Source: Umezawaea tangerina
GTDB taxonomy: Bacteria > Actinomycetota > Actinomycetes > Mycobacteriales > Pseudonocardiaceae
Assembly (NCBI RefSeq): GCF_003002815.1
Contig: NZ_PVTF01000001.1
Location: 1 to 64,000 of the forward strand
Direction of reading: 5' to 3'
DNA: 64,000 nt
Numbering within the stretch: position 1 is the stretch's first letter; each line of letters begins with the position of its first letter. Under the pieces are notes generated by a model. It worked only from the letters and a program-made list of their open reading frames with translations. It was not told the origin of the DNA and did not search any database. This document shows, one piece after another, positions 53,952 through 62,989 of the stretch. The position numbers were made by a program, and so were the translations under genes.

Positions 53952-55781
53952 TCAGGCCCGGTCCCGGACCGTGCGGATGCGGCCCAGGAGCTGGTCGACC
54001 AGTGCGCGGCCGGACCTGAGTTCGGACTGGCGCCTGGTCACGGTCTGGAGCTCGCGGCCGCGTTCGCCCGCCTCCATGCGGACGGCCTTGTCCACGTCGC
54101 GCAGCTCGGCCTCGATGGCCTCGACGCGCTTGCCCAGGGCGTCGTCGAGGGCAAGCGACAGGTGCTGTTCGGCGACGATCAGCTGTTCGGCCACGACCTG
54201 GTCGACGGTGGAGCGGGCGTCGGCGATGGCGTCGGAGAGCCACTGCTTGAGGTGCTGCTTGTCGGCCGTGTGCTTGCGGGTCCTGGCCATCCACCAGCCC
54301 GCGCCGAGACCGAGGACGACGGTGACCGGGAGGACGATCGGGTTCAGGGCGGCGACGCCGAGGCCCGCCAGCGGGAGGACGGCGAGCCTGCCCGCGCCGA
54401 GGCCGCCGGAGACGCCCATGAACACCAGCAGCTTGTCCTCGGCGGTCGGCGGGCGCTTGTCCGGTGGGCGCAGCGCCACCGGCTGGTGCGGGCCGCGGGC
54501 GAACTGGGAGCGGATGACGGCCAGCTCGTCGGGGGAGAACAGCTCGGCCAACGACGTGTCGGTGACCTGCGCCAACCGGTTGGCCAGCAGGGCGCTCAGC
54601 CTGCCGGAGACCACCTGCAGCGCCGCGTCGACCTGTTCCGGCAGCTTCGCCAGCGCCTCGCGGTCGGCCACGTCGATCGCCTGGCGGAACCAGGTCTGCA
54701 GGTCGCGCATCTGGCGGCTGACCTCGTGCGCGCACTCGACGCGGGCCCGCTGCACCTCGCCGCGCAGCTTGAGCTGCCAGCCCTTGGTGGACGACCGGCG
54801 CTGGGAGTTCAGCTCCTCGCGCCGCGCCCGCAGCACCTCGGCCTCCTCCTCGCCGGTGCTCAACGCCCGCTGCTCGCCCGCGAGGCGGACGTCGAGCTCG
54901 GCCAGCACGGTGGCCAGCGCGCGCAGGGCGTTCGCCTCGGCGAGCATCGACGCCCGGCCGACGACGAGCTCCTGCAACGCGGCCTGGAGGTCGGCGATGC
55001 CGGACCGCTCGCGCAGCATCGCGGCCGCGTCGGGGTTGGGGGCCTTGCCCGCCATCTCGAACATCCGCGACGACACGGGGTGGAAGACGGCGTCGGCGAA
55101 CCTCGGCGCGTGCTCGGACAGCAGCGCCTTGTTGGCGTCCAGCAGCTGCCGCCAGCCGCGGTACTGGTCGGTCTTGGTGAGCGCGAAGACGACCGTCTCC
55201 ACGCGTTCGCCGACGCTGTGCAGGAACGCCAGCTCGCCCTTGGTGAACGGGGCCGACGAGTCGACCACGAACAGCAGCGCGGTGGCGGACGCGGCCGCCT
55301 CCAGCGCCAGCTCGCCGTGCACGGTGTCCAGGCCGCCGACGCCGGGGGTGTCCACGACCGACATCCGCTCCAGCAGCGGCACCGGGGCGTCGACCTCGAC
55401 GTACCTGGGCGGCAGCTGGCCCTCGGGCAGGTCGTGCGCGGCGGACACCCAGTTGACCAGCTCGGCGGGCTCGAACGGCACGGGTTCGAGCACACCGGGG
55501 TAGCAGGCGCGGCTCGCCCACCGCTCGCCGTGCCGGAAGACCAGGTAGGTGCTGGTGGCGACCTCGGCGTCGACCGGCGACAGGCCCGGCGTGGCGAGCA
55601 TGGCGTTGACCAGGGAGCTCTTGCCGCGGTTCGTCTCGCCGACGACGACCACGCTGGGCGTGCGGTCGCGGGCGGAGCGGACCTGGTCGACCCAGTCCGC
55701 GGCCTTGGGGTCGACCTCGCGGACCAGCGCGGTCAGCTTCTCCCTGGCCTGCTTGACCGTCTGCGGCAGCGTCAAGGGCAC
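53952..55781 (-). CDS. Dynamin-like GTPase with membrane hairpin (IniA-like)
   Basis: A 609-residue dynamin-family GTPase. G1 is VVVVGETNRGKSSLVNA (45-60), G3 DTPGVGG (144-150), G4 TKTD (202-205), followed by long helices. Residues about 470-520 form a hydrophobic hairpin (LAVLPLAGLGVAALNPIVLPVTVVLGLGAGWWMA) that could insert in or bind membrane. IniA of mycobacteria is an analogous membrane-remodelling dynamin induced by cell-wall stress. GTG start. It overlaps the GrpE-like gene by ten bases, so is translated with it. Confidence 0.87.
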   Translation of the reverse strand: MPLTLPQTVKQAREKLTALVREVDPKAADWVDQVRSARDRTPSVVVVGETNRGKSSLVNAMLATPGLSPVDAEVATSTYLVFRHGERWASRACYPGVLEPVPFEPAELVNWVSAAHDLPEGQLPPRYVEVDAPVPLLERMSVVDTPGVGGLDTVHGELALEAAASATALLFVVDSSAPFTKGELAFLHSVGERVETVVFALTKTDQYRGWRQLLDANKALLSEHAPRFADAVFHPVSSRMFEMAGKAPNPDAAAMLRERSGIADLQAALQELVVGRASMLAEANALRALATVLAELDVRLAGEQRALSTGEEEAEVLRARREELNSQRRSSTKGWQLKLRGEVQRARVECAHEVSRQMRDLQTWFRQAIDVADREALAKLPEQVDAALQVVSGRLSALLANRLAQVTDTSLAELFSPDELAVIRSQFARGPHQPVALRPPDKRPPTAEDKLLVFMGVSGGLGAGRLAVLPLAGLGVAALNPIVLPVTVVLGLGAGWWMARTRKHTADKQHLKQWLSDAIADARSTVDQVVAEQLIVAEQHLSLALDDALGKRVEAIEAELRDVDKAVRMEAGERGRELQTVTRRQSELRSGRALVDQLLGRIRTVRDRA

Positions 55782-56164
55782 GTCCTCGCGGTGTAGACCG
55801 TGACGATCGGCGGCCGGAGGGTCCGCTCGCGGTCGGTGAACCCGACCACCTCGGTCTCGGCGACCACCCCGTCGAGCGACGGGTCGTCGGTGGGCACGGT
55901 GCCGCCCGCCTCGTGCCGCGACGGGTCGAATCGGTCCCCGTCCGGGCGCACCGCCCGCACCCCCACGGAGGCCAGCGCCTCCTCGATGCGCTCCACGACA
56001 CCGGCGCTGCGGGCCCGGTCCAGGGCGTAGAGGCAGAGCTGCACCAGCGCGCGCCGTTCGGCAAGCGCCTGGTCCAGCAGTTCGTCACCGATCGTGTCCA
56101 TCATTGGTGCCGCCACATCGGCTTGCGACGCTGTCGACACCGCGTCGGTTCCGTCCGCGCTCAT
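55772..56164 (-). CDS. GrpE-like nucleotide exchange factor fragment
   Basis: A 130-residue protein. It resembles the C-terminal half of GrpE: LYALDRARSAGVVERIEEALASVGVRAVRPDGDRFDPSRHEAGGTVPTDDPSLDGVV and then TLRPPIVTVYTA, in the order of a GrpE head domain. The long N-terminal coiled coil of real GrpE is short here. GrpE releases nucleotide from Hsp70, but no Hsp70 is in the window. It lies between two dynamin genes, overlapping each (4 and 10 bases), so it probably works with them. Confidence 0.75.
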   Translation of the reverse strand: MSADGTDAVSTASQADVAAPMMDTIGDELLDQALAERRALVQLCLYALDRARSAGVVERIEEALASVGVRAVRPDGDRFDPSRHEAGGTVPTDDPSLDGVVAETEVVGFTDRERTLRPPIVTVYTARTCP

Positions 56165-57693
56165 CGCTGCCCCCCGCCGCGCAGTTGCTGCCAGATCAGG
56201 AAGTACGCCCGGTGCACCACGTGCGCCACCCTGCTTTGGGCTGGAGTGGCCCCGAACGACGCGAAGGAGCGCCACCAGCCCGCCCGTTCCAGCGCGTAGG
56301 CGGTCAGCTCCGGCAGCGGTCGGCCGCGCAGGCCGAGCTGGTCGGGGACGTGCGGGGTGCCGCCGACCCGCAGCACCTCCTCGACCAGGTCCGGGGGCAT
56401 CGCGACGGCGCCGGAGGTGACCAGCGTCAACGCCTCCAGCAGCCGCAGCTGGTGCGCCTCCGGCTTGGCGAGCAGCACCTCGATCGCGTTGTGCACCCGC
56501 TGCCGCTCGCCCGCGTCGCCGGACGCCTGCGCCAGCGCCGTCACCGACGCGAGCGCGGCAGCGGCCTTGATGCCGTCGGCGCGGACCCGGAACACCGCGT
56601 TCAGCTTGGCGCGCACGCCGTCCAGGCCGGAGGAGTCCAGGAGCTTGCGCCGCAGCGCGCCCGCGGTGATCGCGGGTTCGGCGGCCAGCGCGGTCAGCGC
56701 GCACCGCACGCCGTAGAGGTCGAGCCGTTCCATCAGCCCCGCCCGCACGCCCGCCGGGACCTCGCACTCCCAGCTGGTGAACAGGTCGGCCGACATCAGC
56801 ATCATGTCCAGCGTCGCCGCGTCCAGCTCGGCGATCCTGCGCAGCGCGTCGGCGTCGGCCGAGGTGAACCCGCCGGTCTCGGCGGACTCGGCGACCAGGC
56901 CGATCACCGGCAGCACGTCGGCGACCCTCGGCTTGAGGATCTGCGCCTGCTTCTCCGCGATCAGCAGCGCGGCCTTCCAGGTGTCGCCGTCGGAGCCGTC
57001 GACCGACTCGGGCGCGATGGTGTCCGCCTTGTTCAGCACCGCGATCGCGTTGACCGGCCCGGCCTCTCGGCTGGCGGTGGCCGCCGTGAACGCCGCCAGC
57101 GCCTGGTGGTCGTCGGCCCGCACGCCCTGCGTCACGACGTAGAGCACGGCCTCCGCGCCCGCGACCGCGTTGCGCGACACCGGGTCCAGGTCACCGGCCG
57201 CGCCGAGCAGCGCCTCGGTGCGGGCGACCGACGCGGCGTCCAGCGAGCCGAGGCCGGGGGTGTCGATCACGGTCAGGTCCCGCAGCACCGCGTTGGTGAG
57301 GTACGCCTCGATGTGCGACACCTCGTCCACGTCGACGCCGAGCGAGGCGGGGATCATCCCGGCCGCGTCGAACGGCAGCACCTGCTTGCGGCCGTCGGTG
57401 AAGATCACCTCGATCCGGTCGACCGTGCCGTACTGGAACCGGGTGACCAGCCGGGTGCACTCGCCGACCGCGGTCGGTGCGACCCGGCGGCCGATCAGGG
57501 CGTTGACCAGCGTCGACTTGCCGGACTTTATCCGGCCCGCGATGGCGACCTGGAGTGGCGCGGACAGCCTGCGGAGCACCTCGCGGAAGCCCGCGGCGGT
57601 CTCGGGGGACACCTGCGGCTGCAACGAGACGCACAGGTTCGCGACCGCCGCCGAAAGCGGTCCGGCCAGTTGTCGTCCGGTAGCCGTGGTCAC
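56161..57693 (-). CDS. Dynamin-like GTPase (IniC-like)
   Basis: A 510-residue dynamin-family GTPase. G1 is QVAIAGRIKSGKSTLVNAL (48-66), G3 DTPGLGS (144-150), G4 NKAD (221-224). The remainder is helical with no clear membrane hairpin, so it may be the soluble partner of the downstream dynamin. First gene of the three-gene operon. GTG start. IniC, which is next to IniA in mycobacteria, has a similar size. Confidence 0.87.
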   Translation of the reverse strand: MTTATGRQLAGPLSAAVANLCVSLQPQVSPETAAGFREVLRRLSAPLQVAIAGRIKSGKSTLVNALIGRRVAPTAVGECTRLVTRFQYGTVDRIEVIFTDGRKQVLPFDAAGMIPASLGVDVDEVSHIEAYLTNAVLRDLTVIDTPGLGSLDAASVARTEALLGAAGDLDPVSRNAVAGAEAVLYVVTQGVRADDHQALAAFTAATASREAGPVNAIAVLNKADTIAPESVDGSDGDTWKAALLIAEKQAQILKPRVADVLPVIGLVAESAETGGFTSADADALRRIAELDAATLDMMLMSADLFTSWECEVPAGVRAGLMERLDLYGVRCALTALAAEPAITAGALRRKLLDSSGLDGVRAKLNAVFRVRADGIKAAAALASVTALAQASGDAGERQRVHNAIEVLLAKPEAHQLRLLEALTLVTSGAVAMPPDLVEEVLRVGGTPHVPDQLGLRGRPLPELTAYALERAGWWRSFASFGATPAQSRVAHVVHRAYFLIWQQLRGGGQR

Positions 57694-57829
57694 GCGGCAG
57701 ATCGTGCCACGACGGTGCCGGACGTGGTGGCCGTTCGGTTTCGGGACCTGCCGCGACGGGTGCTCGGCAGCCTGCGGAACCCGTTCTCGGTGGGCGAACG
57801 CTGATCTCGACCATCGGCCGCTGAAAGCC

Positions 57830-58201
57830 CTACTCGACCGAGTAGGCGGCGCGGACGGCAGCCACGGCGTCGTCCACCCCGATCCCCAGTGCCCTGGCCG
57901 CCCCGGCGAACTCCGCCGCGGCGGCCTCGAGCGCGTCCGGGGCGGGGACGGGCGCGGCGGCGACCACGGTGCCCTGCCGCCTGCCGGTGCTCAGCACGCC
58001 GCTCGTCTCCAGCTCCCGGTAGGCGCGCGCCACCGTGCCGGGCGCGATGCCCAGATCGCCCGCGAGCTGCCGGATCGTCGGCAGGCGCGACCCGGTCGGC
58101 AGCCACCCCAGGGTGATGAGCCTGCTGATCTGGTCGCGGACCTGGCGCCACGGTGCGACACCGCTGTCCACGTCCACGACGATCCGGGGCGGTGCGCTCA
58201 T
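57830..58201 (-). CDS. GntR-family regulator, YtrA type
   Basis: A 123-residue short GntR protein. The winged helix is about 15-75 (APWRQVRDQISRLITLGWLPTGSRLPTIRQLAGDLGIAPGTVARAYRELETSGVLSTGRRQGTVV) and a short tail follows; this is the YtrA subfamily. YtrA proteins usually regulate an ABC transporter; here the upstream partner is a membrane protein instead, with which it overlaps by four bases (ATGA). A TTGTACC-N8-GGTACAA palindrome in front of the operon is its probable site. Confidence 0.86.
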   Translation of the reverse strand: MSAPPRIVVDVDSGVAPWRQVRDQISRLITLGWLPTGSRLPTIRQLAGDLGIAPGTVARAYRELETSGVLSTGRRQGTVVAAAPVPAPDALEAAAAEFAGAARALGIGVDDAVAAVRAAYSVE

Positions 58202-58923
58202 CTCCGGACGGGCGTCCGCGACACGTACGGCGGGGTCGCCAGCCAGCCGAGGCCGAAGACCACCGCGAGCACCGCGAGGAGCAGCACCGGCAGCCCCCGT
58301 GCGGACGAGTACGACGTGACCAGGCCGGTCAGCGCCACGCCCAGACCCAGCGCCACCCGCGCGCTGCGCACCCGGAAAGCGGAGTCGACGGCCTCGTCGC
58401 CGCTGGTCGGGCGGGTGACGGCCAGCCGGACCCCGCCGAGCGCCGCGAGCACGCCGACCGCCAGCACCGCGAGCCCCACCCAGGGCAGCGGTCGGGTCGT
58501 CAGGAGCACCACCAGCACGGCGACAACGCTAACGCCGAACAGCGCCACTCCCCACACGGGCACCAGGTCGAGCGCCCGGCGCGGCGCCAGCACGGCCTCG
58601 CGCCTGCGCCCCTTGCTGGGGCGCAGGGCGGCGATCAGCTCGGCCAGCAGCATGCCCGCGAGCACCGTCACCAGGATCGCCAGGAAGAAGTCCGGTTCCG
58701 GCTCGACCCGCGAGCTGACGTAGCTCGTCCCGACGAACAGCCACGGGTACAGCAGCCGCCGCCGCTTGAGGTACACCTTCGACTCGGCGACCTGCGCGGC
58801 CGTCGGGTCCGCGACGCGCCACCTGCGCAGCACCTTGGCCGCGGTCTTGTCGGTCGGCCACAACGCGATCAGGAGCATGACGCCGACGAACGCGGCGGAT
58901 ACCAGGTCGACCCAGGAGTGCAT
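58198..58923 (-). CDS. Membrane protein, unknown function
   Basis: A 241-residue protein with six predicted helices (DLVSAAFVGVMLLIALW, FFLAILVTVLAGMLLAELIAAL, LVPVWGVALFGVSVVAVLVVLL, WVGLAVLAVGVLAALGGVRLAV, ARVALGLGVALTGLVTS, LPVLLLAVLAVVFGLGWLA). I do not recognise a family. The start has AGGACGG upstream. First gene of the operon with the YtrA-type repressor, so presumably controlled by it. Confidence 0.65.
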   Translation of the reverse strand: MHSWVDLVSAAFVGVMLLIALWPTDKTAAKVLRRWRVADPTAAQVAESKVYLKRRRLLYPWLFVGTSYVSSRVEPEPDFFLAILVTVLAGMLLAELIAALRPSKGRRREAVLAPRRALDLVPVWGVALFGVSVVAVLVVLLTTRPLPWVGLAVLAVGVLAALGGVRLAVTRPTSGDEAVDSAFRVRSARVALGLGVALTGLVTSYSSARGLPVLLLAVLAVVFGLGWLATPPYVSRTPVRR

Positions 58924-58938
58924 GCCCGTCCTCCGGTT

Positions 58939-58960
58939 TTGTACCGACTTCTTGGTACAA
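58939..58960. promoter_or_regulatory. YtrA-type operator TTGTACC-N8-GGTACAA
   Basis: A perfect 7-bp inverted repeat spaced by eight bases, 16 bases before the start of the membrane protein gene. A further half site TTGTACC begins at 58983. Confidence 0.75.
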
Positions 58961-59092
58961 GCATGGCACAGCTGGCCGGGTTTTGTACCACGTGCTCGAC
59001 ACAACGCGATCGCGGCCGTCAACCTGGAGGCGTACGCACGTTCAGCCCGTGGCGCGACGCGAATGGTTCGCCCGGTACCTAATCTTGCTGTC

Positions 59093-60274
59093 GTGCAGCG
59101 GTTGAGCCTGTGGATGAGAGCGCACCCGGTGTTCGGGGACTCCCTGATCGCCGGGCTGCTGTTCCTGGCCGACCTCTCGTCGTTCGCGAGCACCGACCGG
59201 GTGCCCGGCGGAGCGATCTTCCTCGTGGGGCTGCTGCTCACCGTGCCGGTGGCGTTCCGCCGCCGGTACCCGCTGGCCAGCAGCTACGTCGTCCTGCTCG
59301 GCGGGTTCCTCCAGCTGATGACGCACGGCGGTCTGCTGGACGGGCTGCCGGTGCGGGCGGGCGACCTGGCGCTGGCCATCGCCCTGTACACGGTCGTGGC
59401 CTACGTGGGGAAGCAGCCCGCGCTGCTCTACACGATGGCGCTGTTCGTCGGGACGCTCATCTGGGCGGTGTGGCGGATCGCCGACCCCACCGCCGCGGTG
59501 TTCCTCACCGCACTGGTCGCGGCGATCTTCGGGTTCAGCTGGGCGCTCGGCTCGTTCGTCGGCGCGCGGCGGGCCTACCACTCGGAGCTGGAGCAGCGGC
59601 TGAAGCTGCTGGAGACCGAGCGCGACCAGCAGGCCAGGATCGCGGTCGGCGAGGAGCGGTCGCGGATCGCCCGCGAGCTGCACGACGTGGTCGCGCACGC
59701 GGTCAGCGTGATGGTCGTGCAGGCCGACGGCGCGGGGTACGCGATCCGCACGAAACCGGAGCTGGCCGAGGCCGCCGTGAAGACGATCTCGGACACCGGC
59801 AGGCAGGCGTTGACGGAGCTGCGCAGGCTGCTCGGCGTGCTGCGCAGCGAGGACCAGTCAGGCACCCAGTGGGCGCCCCAGCCCGACGCGCGCGAGCTGG
59901 AGAACCTGGCGGAGAACTGCCGGGCCGCCGGGCTGCCGGTGCGGCTGGAGATCACCGGTGACGTCGACCAGCTGCCGGTCGGCCTCGGTCTGAGCATCTA
60001 CCGGATCGTCCAGGAGGCGCTGACCAACACGCTCAAGCACGCGGGCAGCGGCGCGGGCGCGGTGGTGAAGGTGCTGCGCACCGGCGAGAAGGTCGTGGTC
60101 GAGGTGACCGACGACGGGTACGGCACGCCGCACGACCTGGTCGCGGTGTCCGGCGGCAACGGCCTCATCGGCATGCGCGAACGGGCCGGTGTGCTCGGCG
60201 GCACGCTCGACGCCGGTCCCAATCCGGGCGGTGGCTGGCGGGTTCGCGCCGTGCTCCCGCTGATCGCGTCCTAG
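59093..60274 (+). CDS. Sensor histidine kinase (NarL/DesK type)
   Basis: A 393-residue kinase with about four to five membrane helices in the first 160 residues and a HisKA_3 dimerisation domain where His197 (ERSRIARELHDVVAHAVSVMV) is phosphorylated. The HATPase domain contains YRIVQEALTNTLKHAG and GNGLIGMRERAGVLGG. The start is GTG 59093, with TAATCT seven bases upstream, so the transcript is probably leaderless. It is paired with the NarL-type regulator 10 bases downstream. Confidence 0.9.
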   Translation: MQRLSLWMRAHPVFGDSLIAGLLFLADLSSFASTDRVPGGAIFLVGLLLTVPVAFRRRYPLASSYVVLLGGFLQLMTHGGLLDGLPVRAGDLALAIALYTVVAYVGKQPALLYTMALFVGTLIWAVWRIADPTAAVFLTALVAAIFGFSWALGSFVGARRAYHSELEQRLKLLETERDQQARIAVGEERSRIARELHDVVAHAVSVMVVQADGAGYAIRTKPELAEAAVKTISDTGRQALTELRRLLGVLRSEDQSGTQWAPQPDARELENLAENCRAAGLPVRLEITGDVDQLPVGLGLSIYRIVQEALTNTLKHAGSGAGAVVKVLRTGEKVVVEVTDDGYGTPHDLVAVSGGNGLIGMRERAGVLGGTLDAGPNPGGGWRVRAVLPLIAS

Positions 60275-60284
60275 GGTGGCACCC

Positions 60285-60941
60285 GTGATCCGTGTACTGC
60301 TCGTCGACGACCAAGAGCTCATGCGCATGGGGTTCCGCATGGTGCTCGGCGCCCAACCCGACGTGGACGTCGTCGGCGAGGCCGCGGACGGGCTCGACGC
60401 GGTGCAGCTCGCCGACCAGCTCAGGCCCGACGTCGTGCTGATGGACGTCCGGATGCCGGTGCTGGACGGAGTCGAGGCGACCAAGAGGATCACCGAAGCG
60501 GGCACGTCCAAGGTGCTCGTGATGACCACGTTCGACATGGACGAGTACGCGCTGTCCGCGCTGCGCAACGGGGCCAGCGGGTTCCTGCTGAAGGACACCC
60601 CGCCCGGTGACCTGGTGTCGGCGCTGCGCGCGGTCGCCAGCGGCGACGCCGTGGTCTCGCCGAGCGTGACGAAGCGGCTGCTGAGCCGGTTCCTCGGGGA
60701 GAGCGGTGGCGAGCTGCGCGACGCGGCGGTGCTGGACGTGCTCACCGAGCGGGAGCGCGAGGTGCTGGTGCTGATCGCGAAGGGCCTGTCCAACACCGAG
60801 ATCGCCCGGAAGCTGTTCCTGTCCGAGGCGACCGTGAAGACGCACGTCGGGCGGATCCTGGCGAAGCTGGAGATCAGGGACCGGGTGCAGGCCGTGGTCC
60901 TGGCCTACGAGACCGGTCTGGTGCGTCCGGGGGACGTGTAG
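60285..60941 (+). CDS. Response regulator (NarL/LuxR type)
   Basis: A 218-residue regulator. The receiver domain has the acidic pair DD (8-9), the phospho-acceptor Asp54 (VVLMDVRMP) and the Lys in GFLLKDTPP. A LuxR-type HTH follows (LTEREREVLVLIAKGLSNTEIARKLFLSEATVKTHVGRILAKL, about 150-195). It takes phosphate from the kinase. The start is GTG 60285; GTG 60276 is also in frame. Confidence 0.92.
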   Translation: MIRVLLVDDQELMRMGFRMVLGAQPDVDVVGEAADGLDAVQLADQLRPDVVLMDVRMPVLDGVEATKRITEAGTSKVLVMTTFDMDEYALSALRNGASGFLLKDTPPGDLVSALRAVASGDAVVSPSVTKRLLSRFLGESGGELRDAAVLDVLTEREREVLVLIAKGLSNTEIARKLFLSEATVKTHVGRILAKLEIRDRVQAVVLAYETGLVRPGDV

Positions 60942-60949
60942 TCCTCGGG

Positions 60950-60985
60950 CCGGTCGGTGGCGTTACGCGTCACGCCACCGACCGG
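60950..60985. terminator. Hairpin terminator after the two-component pair
   Basis: 13-bp perfect arms 60950-60962 and 60973-60985, between convergent genes. Confidence 0.8.
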
Positions 60986-60996
60986 GACCCGGTCGC

Positions 60997-61986
60997 TCAG
61001 CCGATCTTCTCGATGCGGGCGTTGCGGATCAGGAACTTGCCCGGCTCGCGGACCTGCTCGAACGCCGCGTTGTTCAGCAGGGCGCAGCTGCCCGACACGC
61101 TCGTGACGCTGACCGTCGTGGACTTGTTGTTGTCCAGGTTCGTGATCTTCAGCTGCGTGCCGACGGGGAACTGGTTGCTGCTGGCACCGGGCGCGCCACC
61201 TTCACCGGAGAGCGTCACGGTCGACCCGGCGCAGACGACCTGGCCGGTCGCGGGCTGCGCGGCGGCAGGCGGGTTGGCCGCCGCGGGCTGACCGGCCGCG
61301 GGCTGGGCCGCGGCACCGCCGCCGACGACCTCGACGGTGTTGTTGCGGATCACGTTCTTGCCCGCCTCGCGGACCTGGTCCATCGCCGCGGTGTTGAGCA
61401 GCGCGCAGCTCGCCGACGTGCCGATGACCGGAACCGTGGTGGACTTCTTGTTGTCCAGGTTCGTGATCTTCAGCTGGGTGCCGACCGGGAACTTGTTGCT
61501 CGTGACGCCCGGTGCGGCGTTGTCGGAGAAGAACGTGAGGTTGCCGGGGCACACCGACGCGCCCGCGGCGGGCGCCGGCTGGGCGGCGGGCTGACCCGCG
61601 CCGGGCTGCGCCGCGCCGCCACCGCTGACGACCTCGACCTTGTTGTTGCGGATCACGTTCTTGCCGGTCTCGCGGACCTGGTCCATCGCGGCGGTGTTCA
61701 GCAGCGCGCAGCTGCCGGACACCCCGGTGACCGGCACCGTCGTGGACTTGCCGTTGTCCAGGTTCGTGATCTTGAGCTGGGTGCCCACCGGGAACTGGTT
61801 GCTGGTCACCCCCGGCGCCGCGGTGTCGGAGAAGAACGTGAGGTTCTGGCCCTGGCAGGCGACCGTGCTCGCGGCGCCGCCCCCCATGGCGAAGGCCGAC
61901 CCGGCACCCGCGCCAACCACCACTAGGAGACCGGCAGCGATCGTCCAGCGCCGCTTTCGCGCTACCTCGGGCATCCGTCGGCTCAT
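60997..61986 (-). CDS. Secreted protein with three repeated domains (DPBB-like)
   Basis: A 329-residue exported protein: basic start (KRRW), a hydrophobic helix (15-34) and then three near-identical units at about 44-120, 146-221 and 252-329, separated by Ala/Pro/Gly-rich linkers. Each unit contains two Cys (44/93, 146/194, 252/301), the core FPVGTQLKITNLDN then STTV, and an end like LLNTAAMDQVREAGKNVIR. The GTxLKITNxxNxKSTTV pattern resembles the double-psi beta-barrel of RlpA/expansin. Function unknown; cell-wall binding is a guess. The start has AGGAAG 8 bases upstream. Confidence 0.8.
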   Translation of the reverse strand: MSRRMPEVARKRRWTIAAGLLVVVGAGAGSAFAMGGGAASTVACQGQNLTFFSDTAAPGVTSNQFPVGTQLKITNLDNGKSTTVPVTGVSGSCALLNTAAMDQVRETGKNVIRNNKVEVVSGGGAAQPGAGQPAAQPAPAAGASVCPGNLTFFSDNAAPGVTSNKFPVGTQLKITNLDNKKSTTVPVIGTSASCALLNTAAMDQVREAGKNVIRNNTVEVVGGGAAAQPAAGQPAAANPPAAAQPATGQVVCAGSTVTLSGEGGAPGASSNQFPVGTQLKITNLDNNKSTTVSVTSVSGSCALLNNAAFEQVREPGKFLIRNARIEKIG

Positions 61987-62074
61987 TGCCGTCACTTCCT
62001 TTCGTCGCGTGACCAGGCCTACGGCCGATGGCGATGCGCGGTTCAGACCAGTGACGGAAACCTGTGGAGGTCAA

Positions 62075-62989
62075 CTATCGGTAGGCCGAGGCATCAACGC
62101 TGGTGGGAGCGGTCCCAGTCGACACCACGTCGGTATTCCACCGACCCCAGTCCGGCTGGGTGCCGTCGAGGTCGGTGACCCCGTACTCGTGCATGAGCGA
62201 CCACGACGACAGCGCCCGACCGGCGAACTTCGCGCGGTCCGGGTCCGCCGCCAGCGCGGCCACCCCTCGACCGAGGTAGTGCGGCGTCTCCGCCATCACG
62301 TAGTGCGGCTCCTTGGCGATGGCGTCGCGCCAGTTCTCCTCGGTGACGCCGAAGTGCTCCAGCATCTGCTCGGAGCGCAGGAACCCCGGTGTCACCGCGA
62401 CCGCCGTGCAGCCGTGCGGTTCCAGCTCCTTCGCCAGCGCGAACCCGAGCCGCCGGATGGCGACCTTCACGGAGTCGTAGGCCATCGACTCGGGGTAGTA
62501 GGAGTCGGAGTCGCCGTCGGTCACCTCGACCACGAGGCCGCCCGGCCGCTTGATGACCAGCGGCACCAGCTTGTGCAGCGCCACGAAGTGGGCCTCCATG
62601 CAGTTGCGCCACATCCCGAGCTGCCGGTCGAGGTCGGTCTCCCAGAACGGCTTGAACTCGACGTCCTGCTCGCCGCCCCACACGTCGTCCACGAGGACGT
62701 CGAGCCTGCCGTCCACTTCGGACTCGATGCGGGCGCGGAACGCGTCCACGTCAGCCGGGACGGTGAAGTCGCAGCGCACCGCGATCCCCCGCCCGCCCGC
62801 GGCCGTCACCAGCTCGGCGGTCTCCTCGATCGTCTCGGCGCGCCCCACCCGCGACCGGCTCTCCCGCGTCGAGCGGCCGCCGACGAACACCGTCGCCCCG
62901 GCCGCGCCCAGCTCCACCGCGATCGCCCTGCCCGCTCCCCTCGTCGCACCGGTGACCGCGGCCACCTTGTCCCGCAACGGCTTGTCCAT
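62075..62989 (-). CDS. Short-chain dehydrogenase/reductase
   Basis: A 304-residue SDR. The nucleotide motif is AAVTGATRGAGRAIAVEL (10-27), and the active-site Tyr-Lys pair is SMAYDSVKVAIRR. Between them DVWGGEQDVEFKPFWETD is family-like. Substrate unknown. Its start overlaps the TetR stop by one base (TGATG), so the regulator and enzyme are translated together and it is the presumed target of the regulator. Confidence 0.85.
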   Translation of the reverse strand: MDKPLRDKVAAVTGATRGAGRAIAVELGAAGATVFVGGRSTRESRSRVGRAETIEETAELVTAAGGRGIAVRCDFTVPADVDAFRARIESEVDGRLDVLVDDVWGGEQDVEFKPFWETDLDRQLGMWRNCMEAHFVALHKLVPLVIKRPGGLVVEVTDGDSDSYYPESMAYDSVKVAIRRLGFALAKELEPHGCTAVAVTPGFLRSEQMLEHFGVTEENWRDAIAKEPHYVMAETPHYLGRGVAALAADPDRAKFAGRALSSWSLMHEYGVTDLDGTQPDWGRWNTDVVSTGTAPTSVDASAYR

